From the NCBI GenBank assembly GCA_046734335.1, contig JBKPRA010000122.1, positions 13,506-77,505 on the forward strand: a stretch of 64,000 nt of DNA, in the 5' to 3' direction. Under the pieces are notes generated by a model. That model had not been told where the DNA came from. It did no database searches and worked only from the letters and a program-made list of their open reading frames with translations. Within the stretch, counting starts at the first letter, position 1, and each line of letters begins with the position of its first letter. Positions 58,102-64,000 of this stretch are shown here, in pieces. The DNA comes from DATBLE01 sp046734335. Its GTDB lineage: Bacteria; Actinomycetota; Thermoleophilia; Gaiellales; Gaiellaceae. Position numbers and translations under genes: made by a program.

Positions 58102-59073
58102 CTACTTCTTCTTCAGCACGCCGACCACTTCGCGGACGGCTGCAGCGGACTCTTTGAACATCCGCTTCTCCTCGGCGCTCAACTTCAGCTTGATGATCTC
58201 CTCGACGCCGCCGGCACCGAGCTTCACCGGCACGCCCATGTACAGGCCGTTGACGGCGTACTCGCCCTCGAGGTAGGCAGTGCACGGGAGGACGCGCTTC
58301 TCGTCGAGCATGATCGCGTCGACCATCTGCGCGGCCGCGGCGCCCGGCGCATACCAGGCGGAGGTGCCGAGCAGGTTCACGATCTCGCCGCCGCCGGTTC
58401 GCGTCCGCGCGACCATTTTCCTGATCGCTGCTGCCGAGGCGAGCTGGTCGAGCGGCACTCCGCCGACGGTCGTCGCGGAGACGACCGGCACCATCTGGTC
58501 GCCGTGGCCGCCGAGCACCATCGCGGTCACGTCCTTGACCGAGCAGCCCGTCTCCCACGCGATGAAGGCGGAGAAGCGGGCGGTGTCGAGGATTCCGGCC
58601 ATGCCGAAGACGCGGTTCTTCTTCAGCCGTGAATGCGCCTTCGCGACGTGGCACATCGCGTCGAGCGGGTTGGAGACGACGACGATGATCGCGTCCGGCG
58701 AGCGCCTCACCACCTCGCGCGTGACCGAACCGACGATCGCCTCGTTGGTGGTGACCAGGTCGTCGCGGCTCATCCCTGGGGAGCGCGGCTTTCCCGCCGT
58801 GATCACCACGACCTCGGAGCTCTCGGTCTCGTCGTAGCCGTTCGCGCCGAGGATGTTCGGTTCGAAGCCGAGCACCGAGCCGGCCTGGTTCATGTCCAGC
58901 GCCTTCCCCTGCGGGAAGTTCGGGATGATGTCGACGAGCACGACGTCCGCGTAGTCGCGCCGCGCGAGCTCGAGCGCGCAGGTGGCGCCGACGTTCCCGG
59001 CACCGACGACGGTGACCTTGCGCCTGCCGCCGGCGGGCTTGAACTCGTGCCGGCCTCGTTTGAGCTCTGGCAT
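58102..59073 (-). CDS. mdh: Malate dehydrogenase (lactate/malate dehydrogenase family, NAD)
   Basis: A 323-residue TCA-cycle enzyme oxidising malate to oxaloacetate. Rossmann motif VTVVGAGNVGATCALELARR, substrate loop AGKPRSPGMSRDDLVTTN (Arg residues contact the dicarboxylate), VVVSNPLDAMCHVAKAH and the catalytic His in MVLGGHGDQMVPV. The Arg in KPRSPGMSR supports malate rather than lactate. It overlaps icd by one base, so the two are co-translated. Normal length. Confidence 0.94.
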   Translation of the reverse strand: MPELKRGRHEFKPAGGRRKVTVVGAGNVGATCALELARRDYADVVLVDIIPNFPQGKALDMNQAGSVLGFEPNILGANGYDETESSEVVVITAGKPRSPGMSRDDLVTTNEAIVGSVTREVVRRSPDAIIVVVSNPLDAMCHVAKAHSRLKKNRVFGMAGILDTARFSAFIAWETGCSVKDVTAMVLGGHGDQMVPVVSATTVGGVPLDQLASAAAIRKMVARTRTGGGEIVNLLGTSAWYAPGAAAAQMVDAIMLDEKRVLPCTAYLEGEYAVNGLYMGVPVKLGAGGVEEIIKLKLSAEEKRMFKESAAAVREVVGVLKKK

Positions 59074-60164
59074 CAGACCTTCACTCCCAGCTTGTCGATG
59101 ATGGCGTCCGCGACCTCGCTCGTCCCGACGGCAGTCGGGTCGTCGCGGGTCGGCTTCATGTCGTACGTCAGGCTCGTGCCCTCGCGGATCACGACGGCGA
59201 TCGCCTCCTCCAAACGGTCCGCGGCCTCCGTTTCCTCGAGGTGGCGCAGCATCAGCATCCCGGACAGCATCTGCGCCATCGGATTGACCTTGTTCAGGCC
59301 CGTGTACTTCGGCGCGGAGCCGTGTGTGGGCTCGAAGACGGCGGCGTGCTCACCGAAGTTCGCGCCAGGCGCCATCCCCAGGCCGCCGATCATGCCGGCG
59401 CACAGGTCGGAGAGGACGTCGCCGTAGAGGTTGGGCAGCACGAGCACGTCGTACTCCTCCGGGCGCTGGACGAGCTGCATGCACATGTTGTCCACGATCC
59501 GGTCGTCGAACTCGATGTCATCGTTCTCGGCCGCGACCTCGCGGGCGACCCGCAGCCAGAGGCCGTCGGAGAATTTCATGATGTTCGCCTTGTGGACGGC
59601 CGTGATCTTCCGGCGGCCGTTGCGGCGCGCGTAGTCGAACGCGAACTCGAAGATCCGGCGCGTGCCGGTGACCGAGATCGGCTTCACCGAGATGCCGGCG
59701 TCCGGCCAGCGGAGGCGGCCGCCCTTCGACTCGATCCAGCGGATCAGCTCCTCCGCTTCGGGCGAGCCCTGCTCGTATTCGATGCCTGCGTAGAGATCTT
59801 CGGTGTTCTCGCGGACGATGATCAGGTCGACGTCGTCGAAGCGCGTCCGCACGCCCTCGTACGACTTGCACGGCCGCACCTGCGCATACATGTCCAGCTC
59901 TTTGCGGAGGCCGACGTTGACCGAGCGGAAACCGCCGCCGACCGGCGTCGTGATCGGGCCCTTGAGGGCGACGCCGTTTTCGCGGATCGAGTCGAGCGTG
60001 TCCTGGGGAAGCGGGTTGCCGCCGTTCTCCTCCATCACGTCGGTCCCGGCGTGGTGGACGTCCCAGTCGAACTCGACGCCGGTGGCCTCGAGCACCCGGC
60101 GGGTCGCCTCGGTCAGCTCAGGGCCGGTGCCGTCGCCGGGGATCAGGGTGACTCGGTGCGCCAC
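59073..60164 (-). CDS. icd: Isocitrate/isopropylmalate-family dehydrogenase, probable NAD isocitrate dehydrogenase
   Basis: A 363-residue decarboxylating dehydrogenase. VTLIPGDGTGPELTEATRR start, KGPITTPVGGGFRSVNVGLR (Ser/Asn substrate loop), VIVRENTEDLYAGIEYEQG (as IIVRENTEDLY), KITAVHKANIMKFSDGLWLR, NLYGDVLSDLCAGMIGGLGM and FEPTHGSAPKYTG. The RENTEDLYAG and SVNVGLR motifs favour isocitrate over isopropylmalate, and the TCA neighbours agree. The cofactor is probably NAD, not certain. It heads the icd-mdh-queF-Nudix operon. Confidence 0.9.
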   Translation of the reverse strand: MAHRVTLIPGDGTGPELTEATRRVLEATGVEFDWDVHHAGTDVMEENGGNPLPQDTLDSIRENGVALKGPITTPVGGGFRSVNVGLRKELDMYAQVRPCKSYEGVRTRFDDVDLIIVRENTEDLYAGIEYEQGSPEAEELIRWIESKGGRLRWPDAGISVKPISVTGTRRIFEFAFDYARRNGRRKITAVHKANIMKFSDGLWLRVAREVAAENDDIEFDDRIVDNMCMQLVQRPEEYDVLVLPNLYGDVLSDLCAGMIGGLGMAPGANFGEHAAVFEPTHGSAPKYTGLNKVNPMAQMLSGMLMLRHLEETEAADRLEEAIAVVIREGTSLTYDMKPTRDDPTAVGTSEVADAIIDKLGVKV

Positions 60165-60206
60165 GGGCGATCAGACTAGCCGACTCGTCGTCCTGCTCAG
60201 AGCGGG

Positions 60207-60646
60207 TCAGGCGTCGGGGGCGGCGCCTGCATGGATCGTCGATCCGATCTGCTCGTTCAGCCCGAGGTCGTCGCGGTGGTTCCAGATCTCCGCGACCTTG
60301 CCGTTCTCGAATCTGCAGACGTTCACCGCCGAGAACGTGATCGAACGGCCGGTCGGTTCCACCGAGCCCACCTGCCGCGATGCGTCCCGGTGGCCGTCCA
60401 GCGGCCGACTACAAAGTCGTCCTCGCCCAGGACGAAGTCGACCGTCACGCGGAGATCCGGGAAAGCCGCACGGAAGTCGTCGGCGATCCTCTTCTGCCCC
60501 TCCGGGCCCGGCAGTGCCGGCGTCGGACGCAGGTCGTGGCGGACGTAGTCGTCGGCGAACACGTCGTAGGCGAAGTCGGAGTTCCCTCGGTCCCACACTT
60601 CCTCGTAGAACCGCCGCCAGAGGGCCTTGTTGTCCTCGGTCGAAAC
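60207..60646 (-). pseudogene. SnoaL/NTF2-like protein, frameshifted
   Basis: Two frames together make one SnoaL-like ester cyclase fold. The first (from about 60646) reads NKALWRRFYEEVWDRGNSDF, VFADDYVRHDLRP and DFRAAFPDLRVTVDFVLGED up to GRWTATGTHRG. The second continues VGSVEPTGRSITFSAVNVCR and KVAEIWNHRDDLGL to the stop at 60207. The break is near 60372-60378, where one missing base explains the shift. No canonical start is visible upstream. It is either a real pseudogene or a sequencing error. The intact protein would be about 145 residues and of unknown substrate. Confidence 0.75.
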
Positions 60647-60692
60647 GGGCCGATCGTACTGAGTACCGGCGTGTCGTTCCCGCCGGTCCGGG

Positions 60693-60698
60693 TAGATT
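60693..60698 (+). promoter_or_regulatory. -10 box (TAGATT) of leaderless citrate synthase
   Basis: TAGATT ends 7 bases before GTG 60706, with no ribosome-binding site. Confidence 0.5.
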
Positions 60699-60705
60699 CC
60701 AGCCC

Positions 60706-61794
60706 GTGAGCGACTTCAAGCCGGGCCTCGAGGGCGTCGTCGCCGTCGAGACCGAGATCGCCGAGCCCGATCGCGACGGCGGCCAGCTGCGTTACCGCGG
60801 CATCGACATCGAGGAGCTCGTCGGCCACTACCCCTACGAGCGCGTCTGGGGCCTGCTGGTCGACAACGACCTCGACTCGACGATGCCCGAGCCGGAGCCG
60901 ATCGAGCCGGCGGCGCTCTCCGGGAACGCCCCGTCCGACCTCCAGTCCGAGACCGCCCGCCTGTCCGCGCTCTGGAAGCTCGGCAAGCTGAGCGAGATCT
61001 CCGACGAGCAGGCGCGCACCGATCTCGCGCGGCTCTCGGCGCAGATGATGGCGATCGTGGCGCGGTCGGCCCGGGTTGCGGACGGCCACACCGATGCGGT
61101 TCCCGACGAGGTCGTCGCCGAGGGCACGACGGCCGCGGAGAAGTTTCTCCTGCGCTGGCGCGGCGAGGCCGACCCACGGCACGCGAAGGCGATCGACACG
61201 TACTGGATCTGCACAGCCGAGCACGGCCTGAACGCCTCGACGTTCACCGCGCGAATCGTCGCCTCCACCGGTGCCGACTGCGGCGCCGCGCTCTCGTCGG
61301 CGGTCGGAGCGCTCTCCGGCCCGCTGCACGGAGGAGCCCCCGCGTACGTCAAGCCGATGCTCGAGGAGGTGGCCGCGACCGGCGACGCCGACGCGTGGGT
61401 CGCGGACGCGCTGGCCACGGGCAAGCGGATCATGGGGTTCGGCCACCGGATCTACCGCGCCGAGGACCCGCGCTCGCGAATCCTCAAGCGTACGGCGGAG
61501 GAGCTCGGATCGGATCAGGTCGAGGTCGCGGAAAAGCTCGAGCAGGCTGCGCTCAAGGCGCTCCAGGAGCGTCATCCCGAGCGCGTGCTGGCGACGAACG
61601 TCGAGTACTACTCGGCGGTCGTGCTGGACGTCGCTGAGATCCCGCCGCCGCTCGCGCCGGCGATGTTCGCCTGCTCCCGCGTGGCGGGCTGGTCGGCGCA
61701 CATCCTCGAGCAGAAGCGGACTGGGCGGCTCTTCCGGCCGAACGCCCGCTACGTCGGCCCGGCACCCCGTTCGCTGACCGCCGCGCCGTCCTGA
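60706..61794 (+). CDS. gltA: Citrate synthase
   Basis: A 362-residue TCA-cycle enzyme condensing acetyl-CoA with oxaloacetate. GLEGVVAVETEIAEPD and LRYRGIDIEELV at the start; catalytic His in EHGLNASTFTARIVAST and in SGPLHGGAPAYVKPML; MGFGHRIYRAEDPRSRIL with the third catalytic region; and NVEYYSAVVL near the end. The short length and sequence style fit the Gram-positive/archaeal type (also 2-methylcitrate synthases). The longer frame from 59803 is antisense to icd and rejected. The stop overlaps the next start as CTGA. Confidence 0.93.
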   Translation: MSDFKPGLEGVVAVETEIAEPDRDGGQLRYRGIDIEELVGHYPYERVWGLLVDNDLDSTMPEPEPIEPAALSGNAPSDLQSETARLSALWKLGKLSEISDEQARTDLARLSAQMMAIVARSARVADGHTDAVPDEVVAEGTTAAEKFLLRWRGEADPRHAKAIDTYWICTAEHGLNASTFTARIVASTGADCGAALSSAVGALSGPLHGGAPAYVKPMLEEVAATGDADAWVADALATGKRIMGFGHRIYRAEDPRSRILKRTAEELGSDQVEVAEKLEQAALKALQERHPERVLATNVEYYSAVVLDVAEIPPPLAPAMFACSRVAGWSAHILEQKRTGRLFRPNARYVGPAPRSLTAAPS

Positions 61795-62282
61795 CGCTCG
61801 CCGAGGCAGCCGCGCAGGCAGACTCGCTCGCGCAGGAGGGTGACGAGCGGGCACTGGCGGACCTGCGGCGGCAGTGGGAGGACGAGGTCGAGGCCGACGC
61901 TCGTAGCGCCGACTACCGCGAGCGGGCCGTCGCCTACCGTGCGGTCGGCCAGTTTCGCTTCCGCCAGAAGATCGAGCTGCTGGCCCGTGGCCTCGACGAC
62001 GAGAGCCCGGCGTGCCGCGGGTCGGCGCTGATCTCGCTGGAGCTGCTCTCACGCGATGCGCCGGGGGCGGTCAACTCGGTGCGGTCGGCCCTGCACCGGC
62101 TGGCGACCGCCGACGACAACCAGGCCGTTCGCCGACTCGCGATCGTGTGCCTGAAGAACGGCTCAGCTCACCGCGACACGATCGCGCTGCTCGAGGGTCT
62201 CGCCGACGACGACCGCCAGGAGCGCGACCTGGCCGAGACGGCCGCGAAGGTCGCCGCCGGGCTGAAGCGGAAGTCCCGCTAG
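61791..62282 (+). CDS. Helical (HEAT-like) protein of unknown function
   Basis: A 163-residue frame. Between the upstream stop at 61635-61637 and GTG 62079 it has no ATG, GTG or TTG, yet the sequence before 62079 is clearly protein-like (TLAEAAAQADSLAQEGDERA, QFRFRQKIELLARGLDDESP). CTG 61791, overlapping the citrate synthase stop as CTGA, is the natural start. Repeating ~35-residue helical pairs (CRGSALISLELLSRDAPGAV, DNQAVRRLAIVCLKNGSAHR) suggest HEAT-type repeats. It may bind another protein. No family is recognised. Its stop overlaps the convergent xerD stop. Confidence 0.68.
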   Translation: MTLAEAAAQADSLAQEGDERALADLRRQWEDEVEADARSADYRERAVAYRAVGQFRFRQKIELLARGLDDESPACRGSALISLELLSRDAPGAVNSVRSALHRLATADDNQAVRRLAIVCLKNGSAHRDTIALLEGLADDDRQERDLAETAAKVAAGLKRKSR

Positions 62283-63166
62283 GTCTTCACCCGACGGGCG
62301 TGCGGGTGAGCCTCGAAGTAGGCCTCGCGGCGCCTGCGGTCGCTGACGTGGGTGTAGATCTGGGTGGTGGCCAGGTCGGCGTGGCCGAGCATTTCCTGCA
62401 CCGAACGCAGGTCGGCGCCCCCCTCGAGCAGGTGCGTCGCGAACGAGTGGCGCAGGAGGTGGGGGTGGACCCGGTCGGCCTCGAGCCCGGCCTTCTCCGC
62501 GAGGCGGCGGAGGATCAGGAACGCGCCGGCCCTGGTCAGCGGCCCGCCTCTTGCGTTCAAGAAGAGCTCGGGCCTGAGCCGGCGATCGAGGTAGGGCCGC
62601 CCTTTCGCCAGGTAGCGCCGCAGTGCCTCGGCAGCCGAACGCCCGATCGGGACGACCCGCTCCTTGTTCCCCTTGCCGATGCAGCGGACGAGCCGCTCGT
62701 CGAGGTCGACGCCCGCGCGCTCCAGCCCCACCGCCTCGCTGACCCGCAGGCCGCCGCCGTAGAGGAGCTCGACGAGCGCCGCGTCGCGGAGCGCCCGCGG
62801 GGCCGTCCCGGCTGCCGCCTCGATCAGCCGCTCCGCCTCGCGAGGTGAAAGCGTCCGCGGAAGCTTCGGTCGGCGACGAGGCGACTCCAGCTCGGCGGCC
62901 GGATTGTCCGTGCGTGCGCCGAGCAGCACCTGGTGGGCGAAGAAGGCACGGGCGGCGGAGATCCGTCTCGAGATCGTGGCCGGCGCGAGCCCGTCCGTCC
63001 GAAGCTCGGCGAGGTAGGTGCGCAGGTCTTCCGGCGTGGTCGTGCCGAGCGGTCTGCCGGTACGAGCACAGATGTGCGTGAGGTCGCGCCTGTACGCCTC
63101 CACGGTGCGAGGCGCGCGCCTGGTCGCGAGCAGGGCAAGGAAGCCGTCGAGCTCGGGGTCGCGCAT
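62279..63166 (-). CDS. xerD: Tyrosine recombinase XerD-like
   Basis: A 295-residue site-specific recombinase that should resolve chromosome dimers at dif with a partner. N-terminal SAM-like domain (DPELDGFLALLATRRAPRTV), catalytic Arg in YGGGLRVSEAVGL, Lys in GKGNKERVVPIGR, HxxR in HPHLLRHSFATHLLEGGADL, His/Trp position in LGHADLATTQ and nucleophile Tyr in IYTHVSD. ATG 63166 gives the standard length; the frame continues to 63337 over the carbonic anhydrase gene and is rejected. Confidence 0.92.
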   Translation of the reverse strand: MRDPELDGFLALLATRRAPRTVEAYRRDLTHICARTGRPLGTTTPEDLRTYLAELRTDGLAPATISRRISAARAFFAHQVLLGARTDNPAAELESPRRRPKLPRTLSPREAERLIEAAAGTAPRALRDAALVELLYGGGLRVSEAVGLERAGVDLDERLVRCIGKGNKERVVPIGRSAAEALRRYLAKGRPYLDRRLRPELFLNARGGPLTRAGAFLILRRLAEKAGLEADRVHPHLLRHSFATHLLEGGADLRSVQEMLGHADLATTQIYTHVSDRRRREAYFEAHPHARRVKT

Positions 63167-63206
63167 CTGTGCCGCTGTTCGCGGCTGAGGGTGGATTGCC
63201 TGCCCG

Positions 63207-63677
63207 CTAGGCGACTGGTCGCAGCCGCCCCGTCTCGACCTCGTAGACGAAGCCGCTGACCGCATCCGGGAGCAGGGAAGACTCGCGGACGGTCCGGACG
63301 CTTTCGCTGATCCGGTCCTCGAGGTTCGGGAATGCATGCAGCGTGATGTCGGTTCCGAGCTGCGCCTGGACGTCCTCGTCCCGGAAGGTCAGCATCCCGC
63401 AGTCCGTGTGGCCGATGACGAGGACCTCCTCGGTCCCGAGCAAGTTGTGTGAGATCACGAGCGAACGCAGGGCGTCGTCGGTGACGATGCCCCCGGCGTT
63501 CCGGATCACGTGTGCGTCGCCCTCATCGAGCCCAAGGAACTTGGCCGGATCGAGGCGCGCGTCCATGCAGGTGACGACCGCGAACTTGCGTCCGGGCGGC
63601 ATCGGGAGCGCGCCCTTGTCGAAGTCGGTCGCGTACTGCTCGTTGGCAGGCAGGATCTCGTCGGTGACCAGGGTCAT
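63207..63677 (-). CDS. Beta-class carbonic anhydrase
   Basis: A 156-residue zinc enzyme converting CO2 and water to bicarbonate. Zinc ligands C37 (VVTCMDARLDP, with the Asp-Arg dyad), H90 and C93 (VIGHTDCGM) are all present, and HVIRNAGGIVTDDALRSL is characteristic. It is a small beta-CA, usual for Actinomycetota. ATG 63677 has a strong GGAGGGGG site. It lies between two tyrosine recombinase genes on the same strand, 40 bases before xerD. Confidence 0.93.
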   Translation of the reverse strand: MTLVTDEILPANEQYATDFDKGALPMPPGRKFAVVTCMDARLDPAKFLGLDEGDAHVIRNAGGIVTDDALRSLVISHNLLGTEEVLVIGHTDCGMLTFRDEDVQAQLGTDITLHAFPNLEDRISESVRTVRESSLLPDAVSGFVYEVETGRLRPVA

Positions 63678-63704
63678 TCCCCCTCCTTCGCTCCGGACGG
63701 CGCC

Positions 63705-63727
63705 GTTACTTCAGTTCGGAAAGTAAC
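63705..63727. promoter_or_regulatory. Inverted repeat upstream of the carbonic anhydrase
   Basis: GTTACTT and AAGTAAC are perfect 7-bp arms around 9 bases, about 28 bases before ATG 63677 on the minus strand and 5 bases after the recombinase stop. No T-run. It may be an operator for the anhydrase or an RNA end structure of the upstream gene. Confidence 0.45.
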
Positions 63728-63731
63728 AGGT

Positions 63732-64000
63732 CTACGAACGCGGGTGAGCCCTGTCATAGACGCGACGCAGCCGGCGGCCGTCGACGTGGCTGTAGATCTG
63801 CGTTGTCGACAGCGAGCTGTGTCCGAGCAGCTCCTGGATCACCCGCAGGTCGGCGCCTCCTTCGAGTAGATGCGTCGCGAACGCATGGCGCAGGCGGTGC
63901 GGGTTCGGCGTCAGGCGCCGAAGCGTGCTGGTGTCCAGGCGGCGCCCGCGGGCCGAGAGGAACACTGCGTTTTCGGCACCGCGCGCGAGCTGTGGCCTTC
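63732..64000 (-). CDS. C-terminal part of a second tyrosine recombinase (XerC-like)
   Basis: The gene runs off the window end; 89 C-terminal residues are visible. It has NPHRLRHAFATHLLEGGADL (HxxR), LLGHSSLSTTQ and IYSHVDGRRLRRVYDRAHPR with the nucleophile Tyr, all catalytic elements of the last third of Xer recombinases. It is similar to, but distinct from, the xerD product 0.6 kb away, and is the natural partner. The missing part is to the right of the window. Confidence 0.85.
   Translation of the reverse strand, partial: RPQLARGAENAVFLSARGRRLDTSTLRRLTPNPHRLRHAFATHLLEGGADLRVIQELLGHSSLSTTQIYSHVDGRRLRRVYDRAHPRS

Noticed and set aside
1..64000. CRISPR arrays, rRNA genes, insertion sequences, phage genes
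   Set aside because: No regularly spaced repeats, rRNA-like sequence, transposase or phage motifs were seen. The only tRNA found is the Thr gene.

Overview
The window is high-GC bacterial chromosomal DNA with no plasmid, phage or insertion-sequence genes. Gene order points to the Actinomycetota: clpC-radA-carD-ispD-ispF in one block and gltX-cysS-rlmB-yacP-sigH-tRNA in another. GTG/TTG starts dominate, and many genes have a TAnnnT -10 box only 6-7 bases before the start codon, so leaderless transcripts look common. A deep-branching class such as Thermoleophilia (Gaiellales/Solirubrobacterales-like) is my best guess, but this is inference from layout and style, not from a marker gene.

Layout. 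0-11.6 kb: an exopolysaccharide/envelope locus (glycosyltransferases, a secreted PQQ-type sugar dehydrogenase with PKD repeats, a PslG-like glycoside hydrolase, a polyprenyl-phosphate sugar transferase and an NAD-sugar epimerase). 11.7-15.8 kb: a sulfate ABC transporter operon (sbpA-cysT-cysW-cysA) facing an Rrf2 regulator. 15.9-22.9 kb: clpC, radA, carD, ispD, a PHP phosphatase and ispF. 22.8-25.1 kb: a MarR regulator with a double palindromic operator, a secreted beta-propeller and an acetyltransferase. 25.1-27.5 kb: a minus-strand operon of dienelactone hydrolase, mutY, a Cys-less AhpD-like protein and an AhpD-like protein whose peroxidatic cysteine codon is TGA. 27.5-34.5 kb: assorted metabolism and envelope genes (YceH, quinone oxidoreductase, ATP-grasp, UPF0104 membrane protein, frameshifted ROK kinase, L,D-transpeptidase). 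34.5-38.8 kb: gltX, cysS, rlmB, yacP, sigH and tRNA-Thr. 38.8-46.2 kb: a PLP enzyme, an MFS exporter, acyl-CoA carboxylase subunits, an NlpC/P60 hydrolase and pgsA. 46.2-50.2 kb: a ferredoxin-like protein and a minus-strand set of ABC exporter, Asp-rich small peptide and JmjC oxygenase. 51-61.8 kb: TCA-cycle genes (sucC-methyltransferase-sucD, icd-mdh, citrate synthase) with queF, Nudix, SDR and a PDZ/Lon protease. 61.8-64 kb: a small alpha-helical protein, xerD, a beta-carbonic anhydrase and the end of a second tyrosine recombinase.

The most striking observation is the probable selenoprotein at 25141-25737. Its two halves lie in the same frame, joined by TGA exactly where the AhpD CxxC motif needs its second cysteine. 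A 7-bp hairpin with a GGUC loop begins 11 nt downstream, as in a bacterial SECIS element. Other leads are a peptide/JmjC/ABC-exporter cassette, four genes that appear to need CTG start codons, a methyltransferase embedded between sucC and sucD, and a compact glutamyl-tRNA synthetase.

No gene-free stretch is much longer than 300 bases. The longest (18453-18757) holds a hexanucleotide repeat, a doubtful 49-codon frame and an inverted repeat.
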